Source: Nymphalis io | Taxonomy: Eukaryota; Arthropoda; Insecta; Lepidoptera; Nymphalidae | DNA: 64,000 nucleotides | Reading direction: 5' to 3' | NCBI RefSeq assembly: GCF_905147045.1 | Contig: NC_065899.1 | Coordinates: 508,501-572,500 of the forward strand | The notes under the pieces: model-generated | Told to the model about the DNA's origin: nothing | What the model saw: the letters and a program-made list of their open reading frames with translations, nothing else | Databases searched by the model: none | Position numbers and translations under genes: made by a program | Shown: piece by piece, positions 21,725 to 34,900 of the stretch | How positions within the stretch are numbered: the first letter of the stretch is position 1 | How the letters are laid out: every line of letters begins with the position of its first letter

Positions 21725-24700
21725 CTGCGGGCGGCGAACGGTTAGGTGTCGGTCGGGCGGGGGGGTCGAGTGCGGCGCGGGGGGGGGCGTACCTCTGACG
21801 AGCGGCCACATGGTCTTCTTGTAGTGCACCCGGCCGTACAGTTCGAGCGCGGTGCCGGCCCGCGTGCGCGCGAGGCAGTAGTGCGCCTGCACGCTGAAGT
21901 AGTCGGCGTAGGGGATGCCGGCGTTCTCGCACGTGCAGTCGATGGAGTACAGCACGCCGGGTCGGCTGCACTTGTTCATGACCTGCGCGGCACATCGACC
22001 CGTGTCGTTACCGATGAGGAAAGCCCGTATACGTATACGTGTATTACGACACAGACGTTTTACGTGGACCCTTGGCTCCCCGTGTCACCGGTCGCATACA
22101 CATATATTTCGTTAAACGTAGATTGGCGACCATTCGAATCCTCACCTGCGTCTCGGTCACGTGTACTTCTTTGGGTCCCATGGGTCCAGACGTCAGTCCC
22201 AGCGTGTAGTTTACTTGCCGACACTTGAGGCCGTTCTGTGGCTGCCAGGATGCCTGCAAACGAAGACAACATACTTATTAAAACTATATCATATACTAAC
22301 GTTAGCGATATTTTAGCAAAAAATCATAATCTGATGTAATGTGTATTTGCTTTTAAATATATATGTGCTCCGTAGCGGGAGAGCCGAAAAAAAATAAATA
22401 AAGTAATTTAAATATTTATCGCACCTGTACGTAATCTGTGGTTCCTCTTGCTGCCAGCAATTCCAGGTTAAACTTTGAGTTCGTAAAGATCATTGTGAAG
22501 AGTTGATCGATATTATACGGAAATTCCTGCTGCAACACCAGCTTACCGTCGTGGGCCGCCGGGCATTTCTCATCCTCACCTTTGCTAGAAGAATCAAATA
22601 GTATTTTATTTAATATACAACTATAAATTATTATTATTAGTTTCAGCCCATCTTGGTAGACATCACCCATTCATCACATACTTTTCCGCCAACCTGCATA
22701 TTCTGGTTTGTAGGATGAGTTTGTCGGTGTAATTGCAGACGGAAAGGGACGTACTATTTTAGTTCCCAAAGTTGGTGGTGCATTGAAAATGTCAGGTGGT
22801 AAATATTTCTTACAATGATAATATCTATGGGCGGTTGTGATCACTTACCATCAGATACCGCAGCAGTCAGTTTGCCTACTATATAATACAATGAAAAATG
22901 TTATTATTAGATTCAAATAATAATTCCCGCAATTAAACGTCAAAGACATACAAACATGTACATAAATATAATCAGCTAAAATCTAACTACTCTTTCGGCT
23001 TGGCCAGAGTTGCCAGGATAATTAAAAAAAAACATTTTGAAAAACAATTTTTTTGCCAACGCTCTAGAACTGTCATTTTCGATATTCTTTGACAAAGCTC
23101 CGCACCACTCTCAGAGCGCGCGTATTAAACTTCACTGCATTGTCAAGGGTCCGAAATATAAGCATCGGTTAAGTGGAAGTGGAAGTGGTTCTAAATTCAG
23201 TTGTTATATTGTTAGAACACAACACAGTGCTAAATAAAAGCTAGTAATAAAACAAAACCGAATCAACGAAATGAACTGCGGATTTAACAAAATGAAATGA
23301 ACTCTCGTGCAATAGTGAGTCGCGTGTGTACTGACTTGTGATGTTTGTCGGGCTCGCTGTCGCTGCTGTCGGACATGTCGGTGGGCAGCGTGTCGCCCCC
23401 CTCCTCCTCTCGGTCACGGAACTCCGACTCGCCGTTCATTACTGCGGCCGAACATTACGACATTACTGTTTATTATGGAACTCCAACACATCGACTGTCA
23501 GTGTAATCGACATTCGGATCGCGAATCTTTTTACAACTATGACAGCTATAGAATTAACCAATTGTTAATAGTTCTTAAAAATAAATAATAATAAACTCGT
23601 TTAACAATTTCGATCGACGTTCAAGATGAGACAGTCTGTCTCTGTATACATACATTTGCAGTTTGTGAATAATAATTAATTAATTCGAGTGCCAAGTTTC
23701 TCCAACAGTCGCGTGCACTTGCCAAAAACGAGGCATTTCAAATAATTAACCTTAAAAATATGATGTTTAGTGTATTTCTGATATCACTATATCCTTGGAG
23801 AAAATGCGTGTGTACACGTTGGGAATATTCTCGAAGACTCTCTGGGTTTGTTATAATTTATTTTTAATAAAGGAACGGAACACACCCAACTTCATTCCAA
23901 CACAAAGATTCAGTAAAGTTACGTTTTATTTTAAATTTAAAAGTTCAATCATAATACAAAAAGACATAAAATATTGTAAGCGAGTCGAGTATACCCTCTT
24001 CCATGCACTCCGCTATACCGTCCACGAACTCCCCGGGCCAGAGCGCGGCGGGCTCCGTCTCCAGGACTACGAAACCGTCCTCCATTCTTGTAACGAACTC
24101 CTCACCCCCCATGTATATACTTTTGATACAGCGGTTTATTAATGTCAGGACATAGATATCCCACATTATTTGCGCATGCGCATGGTATTAAGTTATCAGA
24201 ATTATAGTTTGAATTGTAAATTAGTAAGTTTTTTAATCTGAATTATGAATAAACGGAATTCTAAAAATACTATAATTATTGAATATTTTCTGTTGTCACA
24301 ATCACAACGGTTTGAAAACACTGGAATATTATTATATATTGACACTTTAAAAAAAAAAAAAAATAGGCGCTTGATTAATTTTATATTAAATGGAGTAAAA
24401 AAACTATCATTTTTGTCTCAATATAATTATTAATCTTTTAACTGTCGCACAAAAAATAAAAATACTAAAACTTAAATTAACTAGTGGCTAGTTTGAAAGA
24501 TTTGCATATACTAAATGTTAACCGATAGATCGGTGCTTTATATGTGAACTGGGATCTCCGACCATAAACAATAAAAATTTAAATACATCATTAAGCATAA
24601 CAATATTTTATATAAATACATATTTTTAATATGGTCACCGTCTTAATTACCACAATTATTAAAAAATACGACTCAAACTTTTAATTATTGTTTATAATTA

Positions 24701-27700
24701 TGTAATTACTTAATTATATCTAGCATTCAATATAATTCTGGGACGTACCGACTGTATTAATGCTCTGACCATAGACAATTTAAACAGGTAATTATGATAA
24801 GTATTATTATAATTACGTTCATAACAGTTTCTTTTCAATTGTATCAATTCTATTTAATCTTTAACATATATCGTAATACTAGAAGACGGAAATGTACAGG
24901 TGTATAATATCCATCAATAACCGACGACGTCAGCTTAACGCGTAGCTAAGAAGGGTGCAGATTCCCAAGGGCTTAGGTTAAAAAAAAAAATGAAATTAAC
25001 TAATGTCCTTTAAATTATTATCTAGGTAATATAGTTTTAACTGATTTCTTGATACATAAATTAAATTTGATTTTTTTTACGTCATGAATTTATCTCAAGA
25101 ATGAAATTTTAATCGTAAAAGTAAACAAAAATTGAGGGAGTCTCAAAGAACGAGCGCTCGAAGCCGTCGCCTTACTGGTTTGTTTATACTGTACAGGCTG
25201 GCCTAAATGCGAAAGTACGTCTGTCTGTATGTTACGCTTTCAAGGCTAAATCACTGAATCGATTTTGATAAAATTTGTTATGAAGTAAGCTTGAACTTCA
25301 AGTACGGAGTTTTTTTACCTAAAACCCGCCCCTCGTCTAACACGCGGGCGAACACTAGTATTAAATATAATATTCATGTAAGTCGTATAGTCAATTGTAA
25401 AGCGGTTAAGTTTTGGATTCAGGTCGTTATTTTCAAACATTAATTTATTACAATGTTATAAAGCTGTTTCATTTTATGTTATCTTATAAACTTTTATCAT
25501 TTCTAAAAAATATTACAAGACAAGTCCTTATTCGAGTATCGGACGTTACATTGTTACTATTTGTTTGCACGGCTTTAACTTATTATGTGCTTTTCAGGGA
25601 CTTCCCCTTTACTTTTTGGTTACGTTTTAATTAAAAATATATTGTTTAATGCGAATTTAACTGTTCCTGGGATACTGCTGTGAGCACGATGCGTAGTACT
25701 AATGAGTTTTTTTTAAATATAGAAATGCTTGCATTTAATAATAAATTGACACACACACACACGCACAGACCATAAGCACGCTCCATGTGTCCGGAATTCA
25801 AAATTATACATCGCCATCGCAGGTAGGGGCTGGTTAACCGTGGCGAATGGATACTTTGATATCCTATCATGATACTTTGGATTTGTAACATAACGTATAC
25901 ATTGTTAGCGTTGTTATTGTGGCGGCACGTATGGCTGGTGTCAGGTGGTGTGTTGTGGTGGTGTGTGGTGAGCGTCGTGTGGGGTGTGGTGTGTGGTGAG
26001 CGGTGTGTGTTGTGTGGTGAGCGGTGTGTGTTGTGTGGTGAGCGGTGTGTGGTGTGTGGTGAGCGGTGTGTGGTGTGTGGGGTGTGGTGAGCGGTGTGTG
26101 TTGTGTGGTGAGCGGTGTGTGGTGTGTGGTGTGTGGTGAGCGGTGTGTGGGGTGTGGTGAGCGGTGTGTGTTGTGTGGTGAGCGGTGTGTGGTGTGTGGT
26201 GAGCGGTGCGTGGTGTGTGGTGAGCGTCGTGTGGGGTGTGGTGTGTGGTGAGCGGTGTGTGTTGTGTGGTGAGCGGTGTGTGTTGTGTGGTGAGCGGTGT
26301 GTGGTGTGTGGTGAGCGGTGTGTGGTGTGTGGGGTGTGGTGAGCGGTGTGTGTTGTGTGGTGAGCGGTGTGTGGTGTGTGGTGTGTGGTGAGCGGTGTGT
26401 GGGGTGTGGTGAGCGGTGTGTGTTGTGTGGTGAGCGGTGTGTGGTGTGTGGTGAGCGGTGCGTGGTGTGTGGTGAGCGGTGTGTGTTGTGTGGTGAGCGG
26501 TGTGTGGTGTGTACTCACAGGGCGGCGTATCAGGCGCGCCGCTGCCGCCTCCGGCCTCGCCCGTCTCCATCGATGAGTCCACCGCTTCCTGCAACAAAGT
26601 GAAGTGAAAAGACACAGTGTTTATATAAATGTTTTTTCGTAGGCCTGCTCAGGTCGGGGCGTTTCCTTATACGAACCGGTTGTAGGTTTTACTTGACTGT
26701 CAATGAGCAAGTGTAATTTTGCTAACATTGAATTTGAATAGATCTCAAGTCGAGATCTACTACCGGTTCTGATAGAACGGCAACATTGCGTATCATATAA
26801 AATCCGAATCGAATCAACCGAGGGAAAGCCAAGGTGTAGTGTCGTGTTATGGGGCGCTTCCTAGAGCGCACACTCGCGTAAGACCTCTGCACAAACGTGC
26901 TCTGCGTGCGACGGCCCTTATAAAGTATGGAAAAGGTTAAAAACTGAGATGGACCAGTGCTTCAAACGCGCGCATCCTAATCGATGATTGCAGATTAAAC
27001 CCAGGCATTCATCACTGAATTTACATGTGCTTAATTAGTGGATATATTTCATCTCGCGCTCGGTGATGAAGGAAAACATCCTGACGAAATCTGCATGTGT
27101 CTGCCACGTTAACAAACCATCATTTGAGCGTGGTAGAATAAGCTGCAAACTTTTTTCTCAAAGGAAGAGGAGGGCTGAGCCCAGCAGTGGGATATTTAGA
27201 GGCTGCTACTTTTATTGTCAGAACACTTATTATTATTTTTTTTCTTATAATAAACCTTTAGAAGACATCGCCCGCATTATGCACAGAACGCCATAGGACG
27301 TTTTTATTGTTTTTTTTATTTATGTTATAGACATATAGACGATCAAATGAACTTGACAGGAAGTGGTCACCACCGCCGATAGACATTGGCGATGAAAAAA
27401 TATTAACCATCCATCCTTACATCGCCAATACGCCACCAACAACCTTAGGAACTGAGATAGTGTCTCTTATACCAGTAGTTACACTGGCTCACTCACCCTT
27501 CATACTGGAACGCAACAACACTAAGTATTGCTGCGTAGCAGCAGAATATCTGATGAGTGGGTGGTACCAATCCAGACGGGAGTGCACAAAGTTAGCCATA
27601 CCTAGTTTTTTGTAACCGCGAATACTGCAGACCTGCTCTACTCATCGTTTAATAATATTACTTTTTACTAATTAAAATATTTTATCATTATATTTTAATT

Positions 27701-30700
27701 AATAAATATGTAATTGATTGACCATTAATGTGATTAATTTTTCAAGATTAAACCATTAAACGGCAAAACAATGCATTAATAATTAATATATCTATCTATT
27801 TAAATTATTTAAATATTTTCGTCACATTTTTATCGGATTAATATAAATTACTAATACCTAACAGCAACATATTTTTATATTGATTTATTTTAAATGTTAA
27901 AATATTTTGAAAAATGCTATGCTGGACAAGTCACCTCTCTTCTTCTGCAGAAGAGCTTTTTGCAATTTATTCCGCTTCTCGCTCCAATGCGGGTTAGTAA
28001 GTGCGATGCGATGAGTATTCATGTAATCGATCTGCATCCCACACATGCATCCTCACGATATGAATTATATACAATAAACATAACCCGAAAAATCAGTAGT
28101 GCTTTCCTGGGTGTAAAACCGCATCTCGGTTAAGATTTGCACTTTCTAGCTCATACGATATCTCGACTCTTAATTTATGTTACATTTATGAAAGTATAAT
28201 TTATATATTAAACAATTGTTTTTCTTAAGCAGTTCTTAAGAAGGAGAGTGGCATCTTAGTAAAAAATCCTCTTTAAGAGTGTAGAATCTTAATGAAGAAT
28301 TAGATTGCTTTATTCAAAAAGTATATAAACAAAAAGTGTTATAAAATGTTATAGGGAGGAAGCTTGAACTATTGCGCACATAAGACTTTTTGGAACTTAA
28401 CAGCGTGATGGTTAACGGTTTCCTCATACCGGCCCAGATAGTATGTTGGAAGGTTACCTACACACAGATCTGGGTACGACGCTACCGCAAAACTGTGCTC
28501 TGTGCATCCACGTTGGCCACGCATTGGCAAAAAAAGAATTACACTGATAAAATACACTTACAAACTGATAAAGAGAAAAAAACCTCAGCACACTTTATTC
28601 ATTGCCCTTTCCAAAGCAGTTTTGAATGTATTCTTTCTCTCACTTTTCAATTCATTCAATTCAATTTTACTGGTGGTAGGGCTTTGTGCAAGCTCGTCTG
28701 GGTAGGTACCACCCACTCATCAGATATTCTACCGCAAAACAGCAATACTTGATATTGTTGTGTTCCGGTTTGAAGGGTGAGTGAGCCAGTGTAATTACAG
28801 GCACAAGGGACATAAAATCTTAGTTCCCAAGGTTGGTGGCGCATTGGATATGTAAGCGATGGTTGACATTTCTTACAATGCCAATGTCTAAGAGCGTTGG
28901 TGACCACTTACCATCAGGTGGCCCATATGCTCGTCCGCCTTCCTTTTCTATAAAAAAAAAAAAAAAATTACAGAGTTATCTGAATTAAATTTATGTACTA
29001 TATTTATCTAACATCCTGCATTAATATCAACAAAAACTAACTCCATGCTTTTTTATGATATATGTATAATTTTGTATTAGGTAAGATGTCTTATACATTT
29101 TTTTTTTTTTTTAAAAAGAAACATCTGTGGAATTAGATTATAGAAACGCATACATAATATATATAACGGCAACCCCGTTATATATATTATGTATTAATAT
29201 TGATCACGCGGGGCACTTCGTTGTCGGAGCCGTTATCAGACATGTAGGCGCAAAGAAAAAGTTCGGTCTTGTAAAACGTTATTTATTTGTTCGCTGACAA
29301 TCGATAATCACAAAATATCAATTAACCACGCCGTATAAAGTGGTTGGAAACGCAGCGAGAAGACGACCGTTCGCCCCGGAGTCCCTTTCCCAAGTCCCCT
29401 CCGCGAGAGCGTTCAGTAAACCTTAAGTGTCCGATGTAAAACCATTAACAGCTCATTATTCATTAACTGTCAAGTGGGCACTCTGAATTCCTGTATCGAC
29501 CTTACTCAAGCGTACTACTTGACGTTTCCTAGAACCGTTTATAGATGGCGTTGTACTTAAATTATGGCGTCTTATCTTTGATTCTGCGACATATATAACG
29601 CATATATAAAGAAATTATGTTTAAACTACGTTTTTACTAGAGGTAGGCTTTGTGCAAGCTCGTCCGGGTAGCTATCACTCACTCATCAGATATTCTACCG
29701 CAAAACAGCAGTACTTCGTAACACAACAAGTGTTTCGGTTTGAAGGGTAAGTGAGCCAGTGTAATTACAGGTACAAAGGACACAACATCTTAGTTATCAA
29801 GGTTGGTGGCGCATTGGCGATGTAAACAATGGGTAACATTTCTTACAATGGCAATGTCTATGTGGGTTGGTGACCACTTACCATCAGGTGGCCCATATGC
29901 TCGTCTGCCTACCTATACTATAACAAAAAATAAAAGTACAAAATTACTTAAAAACTTAACGTACGAACTTAATTACAACAATGTATCATCCTCGTATGGT
30001 TTTGATTTCCGTATTCACTTAACACCAAAATGATTTCACTGCTATGAAAATATGTAACGCGTTTCAAACGTATGACGTTTGTAGATTGTCGCTAATACAC
30101 ACAAATTCAGTTACATGTGTTATGTACAGGTAATTATTACGCTCTTGTTAAATCGAACTGGAGAGTTGCATATTCATAAACTAGCAAACCACGCGGCTTC
30201 GGCAACGTGGAAATTTTTCGAAATCTACCATTTTAACGTACACAATGCTTGTTTGAATTGTATGTGTAAAGAAATAATTGTAATATTTCTTTAATGTTCG
30301 ATAAGTTTGCCTTGATACTGGCATTTAAGTTTAGTGTGATAATTTACGTGATAATAAAAAAAATTAGAAATAATATTTACAAAAAGATTTGATGTTTTAA
30401 AAAATAATTATTTAGTAAAAAAAGTAAAACGGAAATATGGAATAATAAACTTTAAATGTCTTTTTTTTGTGTACAGAGCAATCTTAAGTTTACTTATTTT
30501 TAATCCTTCATTAAAATAAAAAAATTGCTTATATAAACACAGGTGGACGCTACAATTTTATTTATATGTATAAACGGCGGTTGCATTATTCCTTAGAGTA
30601 TAATATTTATTTAAACGTGTAAGACTAAGTAAGATTGTAATATATATTAGATGTAATACATATTATTATTATATTACGAATTATAGTTATATTTTTTTAT

Positions 30701-31913
30701 CTGGCAACAAGAACATTGACAGATACTCTTTATGGCGCGAAACTGATAGACTTTTAAAATTCTATTTACGAGCATTGCGGATTGCGTGTTGAGATTTAAT
30801 TTTTTACAGACTTTAGGAATGCAGTTGTTTGAGCATCACTTGAAATTTCATACCATTAATATCGACTTTATATAAGCAAGACATTTAACATTAGTTATAT
30901 CCTCAAATTTCATAGACAAATTACATTTATAAATATTTTGTCTTAATAAGTAACTGTTCCGGCTTCGCACGGGTAGATAAGGGTCTACATAGAACGATTA
31001 TACTGAAGGACAAACATACAAATGAAATCTTGTTTGAGCTAGGAATATTCACGGGCGTATGCAGAACGAATCACCAAAGTTTCATCATAATCGGATTAAT
31101 GGTTCAGGAACGCGTAAAGGAAGAACATGCAAACGCTCACCCTTATTTATATAGATAGACAGATGTACAAAAGGATTTTTTTTTTAATCCAGCATAGGAC
31201 ACAGCTAAGATCAATTTGTGTCAAAATTAAAACCGATATATTTAATAAAATTTGGTTAAAATTAACGATGTTAAATTATTACAAGTACCTAATAGGTACA
31301 GCGAGATCGTTTATTATATGTAGTTATATATTTCAGACTGAAAATCATATATTCCATAGCTATTTCACAAAAGAAATTAATTTCAGGACTAAGCACGGGC
31401 GTCTCTAGCCCATATACCACCCGTGTGCAATCATTACCCTGGCGCCCTCTAGTATGCGCGCGGTCAAAATGGAATAGGTACAAATGTTAACATGTGTTTA
31501 TAAATGTTATGTCAATGTTAAAAAATGGAAATTGTAAATTCGCCTTTTACACTAACTCGGTCAGCTTATCGCTCATTTTGTATGGAGTCAATTTATTTTT
31601 TACAATTTTCATTTTTTAACATTGACATAACATATATATAGACATGTTAACATGGTTATGGACTAAGATGTATTCTAAATCATTTAAACAATTATGTGAT
31701 GTATAAAAAAAATTAATAGTATATGAGCTTTTTTTTAATTTATTTTTCATTAAAAGGGGATAAACGGGTAGGTTGTGTTCCTGATGGAAAGTGACCACCA
31801 CCCTTTTTGGATCATTTGCAACACTAGAGGAGAGTTTTACCAGCTCAGAGTTAGCACGGATAAAATAATTGGACACAAAAAACAAATAATATAATTTTTG
31901 CGCAAAACCAAGC

Positions 31914-31949
<36 letters not shown>

Positions 31950-34900
31950 TTACATATCTATAACAACAGGATGATTGGAATTATGTAAATGTTTTTTACC
32001 TTGAAAACATTTTTCGATAGGATGTATTTCAATGGCGTTTTGTTCAGACTTTCGGAGCTCACCTTCAAATATTTATAATTCATCCTTATATCACACGGCA
32101 ACTGTTCCGCTATAGCTTATAAGCTATTCCAACAACCACAACACAAACGATATTTACAATCCCATGAATAACAACTAAATCCACTAAAAACCCCCCACTT
32201 TCGGTCTATAAAACGTTCCTTTTCACGGACAAAACATGACCGTGTATAATTTTCGCTTCCCATTTCGAATTGAGCGTTAAATTATCACATGCTATCAAAG
32301 ATACCGTTCAGATATCGCCGCGTTTATCTTTGTATCAACATGAATCAAATTTTACAGTCGCAGGTGTAAATCGTTCTTATATCACACTTAAAGAGATAAC
32401 GCTATTGATTATTTTTTTTTAATCGCAATTATCTCATGATTACTTTTTTTTCTTCATTTGTTAAAATATTCAGGCAGACTGGTTCATCAGACACCTGATG
32501 GCAAGTTAACACCTAGACATTGGTACCGTTAGAAATATTGACTATTCCGAATATCGTCAACGCGCCATCAACCTTGGGATCTAAGATGTAGAGATTGGCA
32601 TACCTTCGGAACTGATCAATATCTTTAAATTTTGGTATGGGAATCAGGTCAATAATGTCCGATGGGCAGGAGCATTGTCACGTCCATATGGGTTGGAGTG
32701 TGGGATGAGGCAGGGGGGATTGAGCTCGCCAACGCTCTTTAACCTTTATGTGAACGATTTAATCGCCGAGCTTAGCAGCACCAGGATCGGCTGTTACATA
32801 GACGGTATTTGTGTTAATAACATAAGCTACGCCGATGACATGGTGCTGTTGAGTGCGTCTGTTTGTGGTCTTAGAAAACTGATGGCTAAATGTGAGGATT
32901 ATGTGGGAAGTCATGGTCTTAACTATAATGCAAAGAAAAGTGTAGTGATGGTTTTTGAGGCCGGAGGTAAAGTGCCAAGTAGTGTACCACCAGTAATGCT
33001 CAATGGTACAGCACTGCAAAGGGTTTCCCAATTTAAATATCTTGGCCATATATTGACTTCAGACCTCAAAGACGACGCTGATATTGAAAGAGAACGGAGG
33101 GCGTTGTCAGTAAGAGCGAACATGCTGACTCGCAGGTTTGCGCGCTGCTCGGACAGCGTCAAGGGCACGTTGTTCAGAGCATATTGTATGAATTTCTACA
33201 CGTGCAACCTGTGGGCCAAGTACACGCAAAAGTCGTACAACGCTATTCGTGTACAATATAACAATGCTTTCAGGGTGCTGATGGGGCTACCCCGATTGTG
33301 TAGCGCATCAGGGATGTTCGCGGAGGCACACGTGGACTGTTTTTATACTACTATGCGTAAAAGATGTGGAGCCCTGGTGCGCAGAGTGCGGGACAGTACC
33401 AACAGCATCTTGAAACTAATCGCGGGCAGGCTGGACTGCACATATGTGGGTCACTGCTGTGCTATTTCTAATGGAATGGCGCAGAGGTGACTCACATATC
33501 TAAATATTCATATTTTTTAGATAGCCTTAGGTTAAGTACTAACATAGACATTTAAGTTTTTGTATTACTAACAAAATGAGTCCATGGTACTTGAAATAAA
33601 TATTATATTATTATAAGCACATGAAAATTCAGTGTTGATTGCCCGGGTTTGAACCCACGATCATCGGTTAAGATTTACGCGTTCGTACCATTGGGCCATC
33701 TCCGCTCTTGGCTCACTCACCCTTAAAACTATAAATATTTATTTTATATAGAAACATTAGACTTAATTATTGGTATTTATATTATAAAAGTCTTTTGAAA
33801 TATTCCATCGTTTGGAAGATACGGTTTCGGTGACTGAGATGCCCGCTCCAAGATTCCAAATTAGGGATTAAATACATATAAACAATGGCTTTACACCGTC
33901 CTCGGACACTATGTCCAGCGGTGGACTGACATGGTTTGATGGCGTTGATATGAGCCGACGATTGTGATTTCGTTACAAAATACTCATAAAGATTATTCTA
34001 TTTTTCTACCTGTGCTACAAGTATGGCAATTAGTATAAAAACACAGTAGAGGACACGTGCAAGGAGTCTGCGTGGCATTGTGTAAGCTACCGGCACGTGT
34101 TTCGCGCATGTGTCCCGTATAAATTCGGCGGTTGTTTGCTTTTAGTATTTGTATAAATAATAATATCCTGGGACATTATTCACAAAAGGCCATCTGATCC
34201 CAAACTAAGCAGAGCTTGTACTATGAAAACCAGACAACTGATATACTACATATACTACTTTTCTTTTGTAAATACATACTTATATAGATAATTACAACCA
34301 GACTCAGGACAAACAGACATGTTCGTGCACACAAATGTTCTGGGTGGAAATCGCACCCACAACCTTCGGCGTGAAAGGCAAGTATTTACCAACCACGCCA
34401 ACCGGCTCGTCAAAAAATATGGTCTCTAATGATTCTTATCGTTAGAATCTACAATTGGTTTCGTACGTACCTCGGTGACGTCGAGCGCGGCGATGACGTC
34501 AGGCGCGTCCTCGTCCGAGTCGAACCCCAGCTCCTCGCCGTAGCACGTGTGCACCTGCCGCACAGACACGATGCTTTATATAAATAAAACATCAACATAA
34601 GCAAACAAAACATATATGTTCAATTGTGTAAATACGGGATGCCTAGCAATATATCACGTTTTAATACTTTCAAATAACATAAAAGAAAAATATATACAAA
34701 TATTAGTACATATTAAAATTTCGAAAACATTGTAACACCTTGAACCGCCTCTAGTACTGTTAGATCTCTTTTAAGTAAACGCGATATGAAGCCGTTACTT
34801 TTTTGTCATAGTACCCGGTAGGCAAATGACTCAATTCCATCTGATAGTGTGGTAGTTGAGTCCAAACGCGACGACGGCCAGTACAGTCAGGAAATATGTT

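Larger units (their letters stand above)
23442..26518. other. GRAMD1: GRAMD1 intron with small ORF and minisatellite
   Basis: Apart from the 24.1-kb ORF and the minisatellite at 25936-26514, the intron is AT-rich and shows nothing coding. ACACACACACACGCACAGAC at 25751-25770 is a short CA microsatellite. Confidence 0.5.
26589..34470. other. GRAMD1: GRAMD1 intron rich in transposon remnants
   Basis: This intron of nearly 8 kb contains family A and B repeats, a perfect hairpin and GC-richer island (29150-29550), a foldback element (31486-31651), a GA microsatellite (31914-31949) and a LINE reverse-transcriptase fragment (32585-33492). I see no GRAMD1 exon inside, and none is needed by phase. 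Confidence 0.6.

Noticed and set aside
21072..21824. 250-aa and other plus-strand frames over the GRAMD1 3' exons
   Set aside because: They overlap phase-consistent GRAMD1 exons and are low-complexity shadows of a G+C-rich exon.
25936..26514. CRISPR-like array
   Set aside because: The units are contiguous tandem repeats without unique spacers, in a eukaryotic intron.
25646..26615. Long frames rich in Thr, Pro, Leu and His (290 and 224 aa) and their Cys/Val/Gly-rich opposites
   Set aside because: They are translations of the stop-free minisatellite in several frames; only the short GRAMD1 exon at 26519-26588 is coding.
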